Shown here piece by piece: positions 37,501 to 45,694 of a DNA stretch of 64,000 nt. A model generated the notes under the pieces. It was not told the origin of the DNA. It made no database searches and saw only the letters and a list, made by a program, of their open reading frames with translations. The position numbers and the translations under genes are program-made. Source of the DNA: Lutibacter oricola (lineage in GTDB: Bacteria; Bacteroidota; Bacteroidia; Flavobacteriales; Flavobacteriaceae). Location of the stretch: positions 434,001-498,000 of the forward strand of contig NZ_FNNJ01000001.1 of the NCBI RefSeq assembly GCF_900106565.1. The letters run 5' to 3'. The first letter of the stretch is position 1, and every line of letters starts with the position of its first letter.

Positions 37501-38661
37501 AAAATAAACTACTTTCAAAAAAACAATAATTTAACTGTGGTTGTTGCCGATACAGGTAAAGGTATTGATAGCGATGATTTACCTCATGTTTTTGAACGTT
37601 TTTACCAATCGCATATAAAACACGAATCATTTACAGGAGGTTCTGGAATTGGATTGGCATTTTCAAAACGTTTGGTAGATATGCATTATGGTTATATAAA
37701 AGTGGATAGTGAAGTTAAAAAAGGATCAAAATTTACAGTTTGTTTACCAATTATAACAACTCAAACTGAAGATAGCCAACAAGAAAATGAACTTAAAATT
37801 TTAACTGCTGAAAATGAAGTTGAGGCACCTGAACCACAATTAATTGATAGTGTAAATATTGAAAGTATTAAAGTAGATGGTCGTTTTTCAGACTCTCAAA
37901 TATTTTTTGCTGAAGATAATACAGATATGAGGTTGTTTGTGTCGAGTGTATTGTCCAATTTTTTCAAAGTAAAAACATTTACCAATGGTCAAGAATGTTT
38001 AGATGCTATGGAAAACGAATGGCCAGATATTGTTTTAAGTGATGTTCAAATGCCTGAATTAAATGGGTTTGAATTATGTAAGCGTATAAAAACAGATATT
38101 AAAACAAGCCATATTCCTGTAGTGTTATTAACTGCATTAACTGCAATAGATGATCAAATTCATGGATTAAGTGATGGTGCAGATGCGTATATTAAAAAGC
38201 CTTTTAATGTTCAGCATTTAGTAACCAGAGTTGAAACATTGTTAAGGAATAGAAAAAAATTAAGAGAGCGTTTTCAAATAGAATTTCCTTTAACACTTGA
38301 AAAAGATAGTGAAGCAATTAAAGATAATGTGTTTTTAGAGAAACTCTATAATTTAATGGCTGAAAATTTAGATAATCAAGAAATTGATTTTAATGACTTA
38401 GCTAAAAAATTATATTTAAATCGAACTCATTTTTATCAAAAAGTAAAAGCTTTAACAAATCAAACACCATTTGAATTGTTAAAAATGTATAGACTTAAAA
38501 AGGCGGCAGAGTTTTTAGTACAAAAGAAACTTTCGGTTAATGAAGTTTATATAATGACAGGTTTTAAGAGTCGTACTCATTTTAGTAAATTATTTAAAGA
38601 GAAGTACAATGTTACACCAGGTAAATATGCTTCAAAAAAGAAAAGTAATCTTAACAATTAA
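34519..38661 (+). CDS. Hybrid two-component system (HTCS) sensor-regulator
   Basis: This 1380-residue single-chain regulator has a signal peptide (to about LFAQ), about fourteen Reg_prop beta-propeller repeats (motifs such as GYLWIGTYDGLNKYDG, GNLWIGTDEGI, EELWIGTEGGGI), a Y_Y_Y domain near residues 735-800, one membrane helix (IWAYILYFILGALLIYTVGYFI), a histidine kinase with H866 in FSNISHEIKTP, an ATPase domain (NNLINNAFKYT, DTGKGI, GSGIGLAF), a receiver domain with D1175 in LSDVQMPELNG and a C-terminal AraC-type HTH (KAAEFLVQKKLSVNEVYIMTGFKSRTHFSKLFKEKY). HTCS proteins bind oligosaccharides in the periplasm and activate adjacent polysaccharide loci. It directly precedes the first GH150-like gene by 86 bp, so it most likely controls this locus. 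Confidence 0.95.
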   Translation: MLKHIYKLFFLIVFSICGLFAQNRKLEYSLKLTISEGLAHNGITTLFEDSKGYLWIGTYDGLNKYDGYQLKTFKNTIDKNILVSNRVREINQDKKGNLWIGTDEGITIYNYSEEKFKNLYSSKFKNKTASGPIVRSIIINNDNGLVVCATEKDGVLVFNDDYNFLKQYVPPRSFSKEEILFHHGIELKNGNYLYSTSIGLIQFNYKTKKFKQILKETIKFSKSVSRVDNNTLLVTKSQGACFVDFEFNKKEYTFKSKQVKFKSEQLNSSLIDSVGNLWLGTLNNGIIHVNDVNSLKNNRKIKQAVFKNKVKSLRTSCIIPGINKSCWVGTFNEGLFKFELNENPFKKYSVEMGLENGVKSNFINNISVIDNSKVMISASRGGIGIFNTTHQKFKELPFNLSEKDFLVSGAAFVDSKKNTWLRVGNGLGISRVRRGSRTVERVEASEGNSLIKHIQPRSYAEDKYGNIWIGGYSGLHKISVNKKGDVTKIESLNAHPIFKTNQLDLVRYVYVDPSYEFLWIGADSSGLFRISLDNKKPLDELVVKHFVNDKNNKFSISSNFVTSIIRLPNEELWIGTEGGGICKVLESDTEPKFIPFSEKHGLSNNVVKSILYDEEHNLWISTNVGLNKFNTKDNSFRRFSKFDGLPFEDFWFSSARLNNGYMLFSGLDGLCYFNTKDISNRETLPKIEFEEISIFNKPISPKDTLNDRVLLDKRLNELNKITLKHNENVFSVKLTSLHFSNPENHFIKYRLLPINEEWIEVPSSQQYAQYNGLPPGEYKLSVMASNSLNNWTKPRELSIIIKPPFWRTIWAYILYFILGALLIYTVGYFILRFQSLNHNLEIEQLEKNNVKEMNAAKLRFFSNISHEIKTPITLISGPVSILLERFKNNADVKPKLELVQRQSKKISQLIDQVHDFQRADANLLKMNYTTFCFNSFLQNLVSDFNFMAKNDKKTLKLVTNNDQVYVSADKDKLEKILNNLINNAFKYTKTGDLIKINYFQKNNNLTVVVADTGKGIDSDDLPHVFERFYQSHIKHESFTGGSGIGLAFSKRLVDMHYGYIKVDSEVKKGSKFTVCLPIITTQTEDSQQENELKILTAENEVEAPEPQLIDSVNIESIKVDGRFSDSQIFFAEDNTDMRLFVSSVLSNFFKVKTFTNGQECLDAMENEWPDIVLSDVQMPELNGFELCKRIKTDIKTSHIPVVLLTALTAIDDQIHGLSDGADAYIKKPFNVQHLVTRVETLLRNRKKLRERFQIEFPLTLEKDSEAIKDNVFLEKLYNLMAENLDNQEIDFNDLAKKLYLNRTHFYQKVKALTNQTPFELLKMYRLKKAAEFLVQKKLSVNEVYIMTGFKSRTHFSKLFKEKYNVTPGKYASKKKSNLNN

Positions 38662-38747
38662 ATTATCTAGAACTACAATTAATAAATTCTAAAATACATA
38701 GTACATTTAAAAATGAAGTTAATTTATGTTGTTAAATAAATTAACTC

Positions 38748-41678
38748 ATGAGTAAAATAAAGTTTAGCCAATTATTAGCAATAATATTTATTGTTTTTTT
38801 GTGCATAAATTCATTACAGGCGCAAATAACAAATTCAGATTATTATGGGTTTGAAAAAGGAGGAGAAGGTTGGAATTCAGAAAACACAAAAAATTGGAAA
38901 TATAGTACTACAAATAAGGCTTCAGGAGAGTATAGTTTAAAATTTTCATCATTAACTGAAGTAAATTCATTAATTAGTTTCGATACAAAAAAAACAATAT
39001 TAAAAGTTAGAATTGCAAAAAGTAATACTAATGAATTTATTGTTGCAAGTAGTTATGAAGGTACTGTTCTTGCAGTACGTTTTGATGGTAAAATATTATG
39101 GCAAAATGAACTTTCAGGTTTTATGAACCATGATATTTGGTGTGAAGACATAACAGGTGATGGTATTGATGAAATTTTTGCTGCAAATGCTAATGGAACA
39201 TTGTACTGTTTAAATAGTAAAGGAGAAGAGTTATGGAAATTTAAGCCAAGTATAGCTCCTATGTATTCAGTTTGTGTAGTAGTAAAAAATAATACTCCTT
39301 ATGTTGTTTGTGGAGGTTTTGATTTAAATTATTATTATTTATCGGCAACAGGAGATTTAGTAAAAACAATTGCTTCTTCAACGTATTCTATAGAAACAAC
39401 TTTTGGAGATCATAAACCTGAGGGAGGCATACATTCAATAAACTTTTTACGAAAAGCAAAAAAATCAGACGGTACAGATATGTTGGCTGTTTTGGGAACA
39501 AACAATAGTATGCAAGTAAAAGGATCTATGTATTTGTTTGATGTTTTAGCAGACACTCCTTTGAGTTCTACCAAATTATTAAATAACAAACCAACTGGAG
39601 AAATGAGGGTTTTAGATATTAATAATGATGGTGCAGATGAATTATTTATGGGTACAAGTAGTCATTTAAACGACGCAAGCTTTGTTGAGTTTAACACTAG
39701 TAACCAAGAACAAACAAAATTTCAATTAGCAGATTTAAGAAATAAAACAGATAAAACTCCGTATAGAGTAGCTCAAGCTGATGTTTTATTGAATAATGAT
39801 AGTTATAACTATTTAGTGTTAATGGGTACAAGTATGGTTATTATTCCTGAAACAAAAGATTTAGATGACGCTGAGGTTTTAACAGCTAATTATGCGTTTA
39901 ATGATATGTGGGTTCAACATTCAACAAATAAAATAATTTTAGCTAGTGCTCAGTCTGGAGGGAGCTCAATACATATTTTAAATACAAATATTGAAGGTTG
40001 GAAACAAGCTTTTACTGAGATTGAACCAATTGGTAAAATAGCTTCAATATTAGAAAATACACAAGCGGTATGGAATAAGCTTGAAAATTTTGAAAAACCT
40101 ACTTGGGAAAACCCTCAGCCAGTTATTTTAATGTCTGAAAAAATTACAACCGAAGTAAATTCAATTGTAAATGATATAAAATCTAATTATTCATCTCCAG
40201 TTTTTTTAGAATCTATTTTTATGAAAAATGTTGAAAATTGGGATAGGAGTAGTATGGAGAACGAGGTTTATAAAAATAAAAGAGATGGTAGGAAAAATTA
40301 TACACTTACAAGTCAAGAAGTACAAGATTTATTAATACCAAAGCTAGATGTTAATCTGGGTATTTCTTTTTGGGGTGGTCACGGAAACGACCCTTATATG
40401 ATTAGTAAACCAACATTAGAAAAAATTATTGACGCTGCAAAAACAAAAGACAAACATAACGTTATGATTTACCCTGAGCTAGAAGCGTTTTCAAGTGATT
40501 TTGCCTGGGTTTTAAACGATCATTTTTATCCTTTAGCAACGTATTCAACAGGTTCTAAAAATAAATTATACATACGCACAAAACATACATTTTGGCAATC
40601 TACAGTTCATATGCCATTATGGTCTAGACTTGCATCTGGCGAGTTTTCCGATGTGTTTGTACCTTCAATGGAAGAAACTTCAGGAAAAACAATGGATTTA
40701 AGTGTTGCTGGAAGAATGGGGATTTGGTTAAGCGGAGCTGTAGATAATTGGGGAGCTAGAGCTGTGCCAGATAACCCTAGTTTTGATAGATTAAGACAGT
40801 ATTCAAATCAAAAATTACCGAATCATTTTTTACGTCAAATGGTTTATAATATTTCAAGTGGAGCAACCTATATAAATAATTTTCCAGTAGATCAAGAGTA
40901 TATGAGTTTGTTATGGGTGTTAATAGCAAAAGGAGCCTTATATGTTCCAGAGAAGAATGAAGTTTTAAGTATTTCTCCAGTTCATTTAAGTATGTTGGAG
41001 CCAGATGATGATTATGCTTTAGATGGCAATAGTATTAAATGGACTTCATATTTTAATGAAACAACGGAGCAAAATTCACCAAGAGTTTTTAGTAGGTTAA
41101 ATGGTACATGGCCAGGAGCACCAGTAACTGAATGGGATTTTTCTAGTTATGCTTCAGGAGTAAAAGATAGAAGGCTACATTTTTTGCCTACTTATAAAAA
41201 TGGATTAGTTTTGGTAACTCCACCAAGTGAACCCGAAGGGGCAGAATCTCCAAGAGGTAAATTAACAGATCATTTGCATCCGTTTTATAAAGATAAAATG
41301 AAAGAATATTTTACTGATGGAAAACATTATTATTCTTCATCTACAGGAGGTACACAATATGCAGCCGATTCATATTATCAAACAATAAAATCTGATATTG
41401 AAACAAGTTCAACGCAATTACCAGTTACTGTTTCAGGAGATGTTGCTTGGGTTGTAGCTCAAACATCGCCAACTCATTTTAGATTAACAATTATTGATAA
41501 TGGATATTTAAACCCAAATAATAGAGTAGCTTATGTGAGTTTTAATAACATAATTCCTAAAAAAATTGTTGATGTTATTGATGGCACAGAGTATGGAGCG
41601 TCTAATTCAATGGTAAATATTGAAATTCCTTGTGGTATGTTTAGGTTTATTGATATTGAATTAACTAATCCTTTTTAA
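38748..41678 (+). CDS. GH150 lambda-carrageenase-like secreted enzyme, paralogue 1
   Basis: This 976-residue protein has a signal peptide ending SLQAQ, a short N-terminal piece (YYGFEKGGEGWNSENTKNW) resembling the start of a carbohydrate-binding module, then a beta-propeller-like region to about residue 420 with PQQ/FG-GAP-like motifs (SSYEGTVLAVRFDGKILWQ, DITGDGIDEI, DINNDGADEL). The C-terminal about 500 residues carry motifs shared by all three paralogues: WGGHGNDPYM (residues 542-551), FVPSMEET, GRMGIWLSGAVDNWGARAVPDN, PVDQEYMS, RLNGTWPGA, EWDFSSYASG and PCGMFRFIDIEL. The size and propeller-plus-catalytic layout match CglA, founder of GH150, and the neighbouring GH110 supports a lambda-carrageenan role. 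The family call is from architecture and memory, not from a search. There is no sorting domain. Confidence 0.6.
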   Translation: MSKIKFSQLLAIIFIVFLCINSLQAQITNSDYYGFEKGGEGWNSENTKNWKYSTTNKASGEYSLKFSSLTEVNSLISFDTKKTILKVRIAKSNTNEFIVASSYEGTVLAVRFDGKILWQNELSGFMNHDIWCEDITGDGIDEIFAANANGTLYCLNSKGEELWKFKPSIAPMYSVCVVVKNNTPYVVCGGFDLNYYYLSATGDLVKTIASSTYSIETTFGDHKPEGGIHSINFLRKAKKSDGTDMLAVLGTNNSMQVKGSMYLFDVLADTPLSSTKLLNNKPTGEMRVLDINNDGADELFMGTSSHLNDASFVEFNTSNQEQTKFQLADLRNKTDKTPYRVAQADVLLNNDSYNYLVLMGTSMVIIPETKDLDDAEVLTANYAFNDMWVQHSTNKIILASAQSGGSSIHILNTNIEGWKQAFTEIEPIGKIASILENTQAVWNKLENFEKPTWENPQPVILMSEKITTEVNSIVNDIKSNYSSPVFLESIFMKNVENWDRSSMENEVYKNKRDGRKNYTLTSQEVQDLLIPKLDVNLGISFWGGHGNDPYMISKPTLEKIIDAAKTKDKHNVMIYPELEAFSSDFAWVLNDHFYPLATYSTGSKNKLYIRTKHTFWQSTVHMPLWSRLASGEFSDVFVPSMEETSGKTMDLSVAGRMGIWLSGAVDNWGARAVPDNPSFDRLRQYSNQKLPNHFLRQMVYNISSGATYINNFPVDQEYMSLLWVLIAKGALYVPEKNEVLSISPVHLSMLEPDDDYALDGNSIKWTSYFNETTEQNSPRVFSRLNGTWPGAPVTEWDFSSYASGVKDRRLHFLPTYKNGLVLVTPPSEPEGAESPRGKLTDHLHPFYKDKMKEYFTDGKHYYSSSTGGTQYAADSYYQTIKSDIETSSTQLPVTVSGDVAWVVAQTSPTHFRLTIIDNGYLNPNNRVAYVSFNNIIPKKIVDVIDGTEYGASNSMVNIEIPCGMFRFIDIELTNPF

Positions 41679-41689
41679 ATTAAGTGATA

Positions 41690-42790
41690 ATGAAAAATAA
41701 AGAGATAATACTTAGTTTAATTTTTGGAGTGTTGTTTTTAACAACAACAAAAAACAGTTATGCTCAAGAGTTTTACAATACCAATTATTCAATTAGTTGT
41801 GGTGAGTCGGTTACAGAGGCTTCAATTAACTTAGAGTCTGCTACATATGAAGTTTCTTTAAAAGTTTGGATTGAACAAGGTGCTTTTATAAATGGTATTG
41901 AAACTAAGATTGAAGGAAATTCACCAATAATTTGGAACTTTAATGACGTTGAGAGAGGTAATTGGGTAACACTAAAACAATTTATTAAAATTGAAAATAA
42001 GGTTGTAAATGGTAGTTTTAAAATTAGTATGTATAAACATGATGTGTTTGGAGTAGGCGAAGGAAACTTTTATATAGATGATATTACAATAAAAAAAGCT
42101 CCATTTGAAGATTTTGATAATTTTAAAATTGAGGTTGTAAGTGAAACTTGCCCAAATCAAAATAATGGAGAATTAAAAATTATTTCTAATTCCAGTCAAA
42201 ATTATACTGCAAATTTCAATGGTGTAAATTATCCATTTTCTAACAATTTAACAGTTAGTGATATTTCACCAGGAATATATGATTTATGTATAACAGTTAA
42301 CAACACAACATTTAAACAATGTTTTAGTGTAGTTATTGAAGAGAGTGTTCAGCTAGTGGGAAAAACTTCATTAAATGAAAATAAAGCATCTATTGAAGTT
42401 ATTGAAGGTGTTGGTCCATTTATAGTAGCAGTAAATGGTACTAATGTATTGGAAACAATATCTAATAATTTTGAAGTTGATATTTTGCCAGGAGATAATG
42501 TAAAGGTGAAAACATTAAAACAATGTGAAGGTAGTTTTGGTAAACAGTTTTTTGAGGAAGAATTTATTAAAATTTACCCAAATCCTGTTAAAGAAACTGT
42601 ATATATAGTAGCTCCTCTAGAAAGTAAAGTTGAATTGTATAACTCATTTGGTGAGTTGTTAGTTTCTAATTCTAATCAAAATTCTCTGTTAGAATTAAAA
42701 ATTAATATGAGTTCATATGCTACAGGTGTTTATTTTGTAAAAGTAATTTCTGAAAACTTAATTTCAATCAATAAGTTAATTGTGAATTAG
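41690..42790 (+). CDS. T9SS-sorted protein with carbohydrate-binding-like domain
   Basis: The ATG at 41690 is preferred over the GTG at 41684. The protein has a signal peptide (about to SYAQ), a beta-sandwich-like region resembling the latter part of a carbohydrate-binding module (YEVSLKVWIEQGAFINGIETK, NFNDVERGNWVTLKQFIKI, GEGNFYIDDITIKKA), a middle segment with SprB-like short repeats (VVSETCPNQNNGELKI, SVVIEESVQLVGK) and a C-terminal type IX sorting domain (IKIYPNPVKETVYI, ATGVYFVKVISENLISINKLIVN). It would be exported by SprA and attached to the surface. It may bind the substrate of the adjacent enzymes; that is inference. Confidence 0.72.
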   Translation: MKNKEIILSLIFGVLFLTTTKNSYAQEFYNTNYSISCGESVTEASINLESATYEVSLKVWIEQGAFINGIETKIEGNSPIIWNFNDVERGNWVTLKQFIKIENKVVNGSFKISMYKHDVFGVGEGNFYIDDITIKKAPFEDFDNFKIEVVSETCPNQNNGELKIISNSSQNYTANFNGVNYPFSNNLTVSDISPGIYDLCITVNNTTFKQCFSVVIEESVQLVGKTSLNENKASIEVIEGVGPFIVAVNGTNVLETISNNFEVDILPGDNVKVKTLKQCEGSFGKQFFEEEFIKIYPNPVKETVYIVAPLESKVELYNSFGELLVSNSNQNSLLELKINMSSYATGVYFVKVISENLISINKLIVN

Positions 42791-42889
42791 TTGAGGGGTA
42801 AAATAGTGTTGTTTATGGTTAAAATTCAAGAATGGAAACAGTTTTATATAGTGTTTATTTGATAATTATAAATAATAAAACTTAACTAT

Positions 42890-44227
42890 ATGAAAACAAC
42901 ATTACTTAAAAATTTACTAATTGCTGTTGCTTTTTTTTGTGGTGGACAATTGTTTGCCCAAGTAACTTACACCTTTGATTCTGATGAAGAAGGGTGGACT
43001 GCAGGAGGTAATGCTCCAAATTTATTTGCAACTTCAATAACTTCAGATCCAGGTTCTGGAGCAAATACAGGGCTTGTTGTTCTTGCTCCTAAAGAAGATA
43101 CAGATACGCCAGCTCCAGGAACTACGTTAACTCAAAATACCATTATGTATGCTCCAACTAATGCTGCTAATGGAGGTTCAGGTATTAATGCTGATGCTTA
43201 TAATGCATTTACAATTATATTAAAAAATCAAACTGCTGGAACAATATTAAGAATTCGTTGTAATCCTGGTTCAGGATGGGTTCAGCAAGATTTTACAATT
43301 ACGGCAAATGATACTGAGTTTAAAACATATTCATTCCCGTTAAGTTCAACACAATGGAGTGGAACTAGCTCAGATATTTCTGTTGTAATTAGAGACACAT
43401 CAGGAGCTTTGACCTCAGATACTAAAGTTCTTATTGACTCTTTAGAATTTTTTACTATTTCAAATTCATACTCTGAGTTTACTGTAAACCCAGGCTTTGA
43501 AGATGCTCCATTTCTAACAAGTTGGTCTCCTCAAGTTAAACCTTATGGTACTGTAGGACTTTCTACTACTGAAACAAGAACTGGTTCAAATTCATTGAAA
43601 ATAGAATTAACTACTGATGGTGGAACTGCTGGTTGGTGGGCAATTAATGCTGAACCAAAGGTTTATGGAGAAACACATACTGAAGGAACAGTAGTAACAA
43701 CAACAATCCAAGTAAAAACTAATGTAGCTTCTGATTATAAAGTGTTTGTAGCGTTTATAGGAGAGGGCAATACAAGTTATGGTGGTGCAATAAAAGAAGT
43801 TTTAGCTGCTGAAGCTACAGATTGGAAAGAATTAACATGGACTTATACTTTAGGTGCTGGTGAAAGTTTTACCCAATTACACACTAGAATTAGTTTGCCA
43901 ATGGCTCAGAATGATTTTGTTACTGGAAATATGATTTTTGTTGATGATATTGTTTCAACATTAACACCTCCTGTAGCTGGTATTGAAGATTATCAACAAT
44001 TAAAAGGTGTAAATATCTACCCTAATCCTGCAAATAATATTTTAAATATTAATTGTCCAGAAGGAAGTAAAATTGAAGTATATAATTTATTAGGAACTAA
44101 ATTAAAATTAGTTGAAAATGCTTCAAAAGAGTATAATATGAATATTCTAGATTTAGCAACAGGTTTATATATAGTTAAAGTAGAATCTGAAGGGAAATTT
44201 TATAGTAAAAGAATACATATAAATTAA
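42890..44227 (+). CDS. T9SS-sorted protein with two carbohydrate-binding-like modules
   Basis: The 445-residue protein has a signal peptide ending LFAQ. Two beta-sandwich-like modules follow: residues about 25-195 (VTYTFDSDEEGWTAGGNAP ... VLIDSLEFFTI) and about 197-365 (FTVNPGFEDAPFLTSWSPQ ... GNMIFVDDIVSTL), the second resembling CBM4/9 or CBM22-type folds. The C-terminal sorting domain is clear (VNIYPNPANNILNINCPEG, ATGLYIVKVESEGKFYSKRIHIN). It lacks any obvious catalytic domain, so a surface glycan-binding role in place of the usual SusE-type proteins is possible. It is followed by a terminator-like hairpin. Confidence 0.75.
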   Translation: MKTTLLKNLLIAVAFFCGGQLFAQVTYTFDSDEEGWTAGGNAPNLFATSITSDPGSGANTGLVVLAPKEDTDTPAPGTTLTQNTIMYAPTNAANGGSGINADAYNAFTIILKNQTAGTILRIRCNPGSGWVQQDFTITANDTEFKTYSFPLSSTQWSGTSSDISVVIRDTSGALTSDTKVLIDSLEFFTISNSYSEFTVNPGFEDAPFLTSWSPQVKPYGTVGLSTTETRTGSNSLKIELTTDGGTAGWWAINAEPKVYGETHTEGTVVTTTIQVKTNVASDYKVFVAFIGEGNTSYGGAIKEVLAAEATDWKELTWTYTLGAGESFTQLHTRISLPMAQNDFVTGNMIFVDDIVSTLTPPVAGIEDYQQLKGVNIYPNPANNILNINCPEGSKIEVYNLLGTKLKLVENASKEYNMNILDLATGLYIVKVESEGKFYSKRIHIN

Positions 44228-44250
44228 GTTTAAGTTTTTTTTTGATTTAA

Positions 44251-44280
44251 CAAAAGCTGCCTTGAGCGGCTTTTGTTGTT
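44251..44280 (+). terminator. Intrinsic terminator after the 42890-44227 gene
   Basis: A 10-bp stem CAAAAGCTGC/GCGGCTTTTG, perfect except for one G-T wobble, with a 5-nt loop is followed by a T-rich tail. It lies 23 bp after the stop codon. Confidence 0.8.
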
Positions 44281-44380
44281 GAATGTTTTATTGTAAGATA
44301 CATTTCATTTATTAATGAATACAAAACATGAACAATTAAATAATTATTTTGTTGTGTAAAAACCTTAAAACAATACCATT

Positions 44381-45511
44381 ATGAAAAAAACATTACTATT
44401 TTTTGTTGCTATTTTTGCAACTACCTTTGCTATTGGTCAAACTATAACGCTTGATTCTGCACCAAGTTCAGTTAGCCAAAATGCAACAGCTTCAATTACC
44501 GTGAGTTTCGATGCTGGAGCAAGTACAGTAGAAACTAAACTTGGAATTAAAATTTACGATGTTGTAAACGCTGTAAATGTATATAACCAAGGATTTAATG
44601 ATACTGTTGGAGAAGTTTCAGGAACAAGAACAGCAAATATTCCTATTCCTTTAAATCAATTGTTAACTGCAGACGGAGGGCAATATGAAATTCAAGCAAG
44701 TTTTAAACCTGCAGGATCTGGTTGGTTAAGTATTACTCCAGTAGCTATAACTATTGAGGAAGGATATTTAATAGATTTCCAAGATTCTAGTACTTACACT
44801 CTAGCAGCTAATAATACAGTTACGCCAGTAACAGTTGAATGGGTTCAAGATTTTGCAAATCCAGATGTTACAGGAATAAATGCCAACACACAATGTTTAA
44901 AGATAACTGAATTACCTGCAGCTTTAAAATGGCATGGAACTAGAGTTTCTGGTTGGGGAAATTCTAAATTAGAAGATGAAGGGCAGTATTTTACATTAAA
45001 ATTTATGTCTTTGTCGCCAGGTAAAACTGATGGTACAGTTAGACTAATTATTAGAATTAGTGGAAATAATCAAACACTAGATGTGCCTTATAGTGGAGTT
45101 ACTGTTGGTGAATGGAATTTAATTGAATTTTATACTACAGAAACTACAGGTTATTTTACTTCTGTTGATGTAGTATTTGATGGTGATGGAACAAACACAC
45201 AAGATAATGAGTTTTTAATAGATGATATTACGCAAAAACCAGCATCTGTATTAGGAGTTGAAAAAATTGATTTTAAAGATGATGTAAGTATTTCATTATA
45301 TCCAAATCCATCTCAAAACACAATAAGTATTTCTTCAAAAAAGAATGTTAAAATTGCTAAAGTTGAAGTTTATAATATTTTAGGACAGCAAGTGTTAAAT
45401 TCTGAATATAATGGAAATATTGATATAAGTAAGCTTTCTAAGGGTAGTTATATTGCTAAAATATTTCAGGATACAAATGTAGTTTCAACAAAAAGATTTG
45501 TAAAGCAATAA
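44381..45511 (+). CDS. T9SS-sorted protein with beta-sandwich modules
   Basis: The 376-residue protein has a signal peptide ending FAIGQ, a first module of about 100 residues with an Ig-like pattern (TITLDSAPSSVSQNATASITVSFD ... ITIEEG), a second carbohydrate-binding-like module (YLIDFQDSSTYTLAANNTVTP ... DNEFLIDDITQKPA) and a C-terminal sorting domain (VSISLYPNPSQNTISISS, SKGSYIAKIFQDTNVVSTKRFVKQ). No catalytic residues are recognisable. It is bordered by terminator-like hairpins on both sides, so it is probably a monocistronic surface protein, perhaps for glycan binding. Confidence 0.72.
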   Translation: MKKTLLFFVAIFATTFAIGQTITLDSAPSSVSQNATASITVSFDAGASTVETKLGIKIYDVVNAVNVYNQGFNDTVGEVSGTRTANIPIPLNQLLTADGGQYEIQASFKPAGSGWLSITPVAITIEEGYLIDFQDSSTYTLAANNTVTPVTVEWVQDFANPDVTGINANTQCLKITELPAALKWHGTRVSGWGNSKLEDEGQYFTLKFMSLSPGKTDGTVRLIIRISGNNQTLDVPYSGVTVGEWNLIEFYTTETTGYFTSVDVVFDGDGTNTQDNEFLIDDITQKPASVLGVEKIDFKDDVSISLYPNPSQNTISISSKKNVKIAKVEVYNILGQQVLNSEYNGNIDISKLSKGSYIAKIFQDTNVVSTKRFVKQ

Positions 45512-45533
45512 AATTATTTTAAATACTTTTTTT

Positions 45534-45564
45534 AAAAAACTCTTCATTCTATGAGGAGTTTTTT
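45534..45564 (+). terminator. Intrinsic terminator after the 44381-45511 gene
   Basis: A 14-bp imperfect stem (AAAAAACTCTTCAT with ATGAGGAGTTTTTT, one G-T wobble) and a 3-nt loop end in a T-run, 22 bp after the stop. Confidence 0.85.
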
Positions 45565-45694
45565 GTCTTAATAAACACTACGTTTTTAATTAGTTAAAAT
45601 TAATTTTACCTATACGTACACTAAATAAATTCACAAATACATAGCCTAGTAAAAGTAATTGTTATTTAGTTTTTGAATAATTTACTTTAATAAA

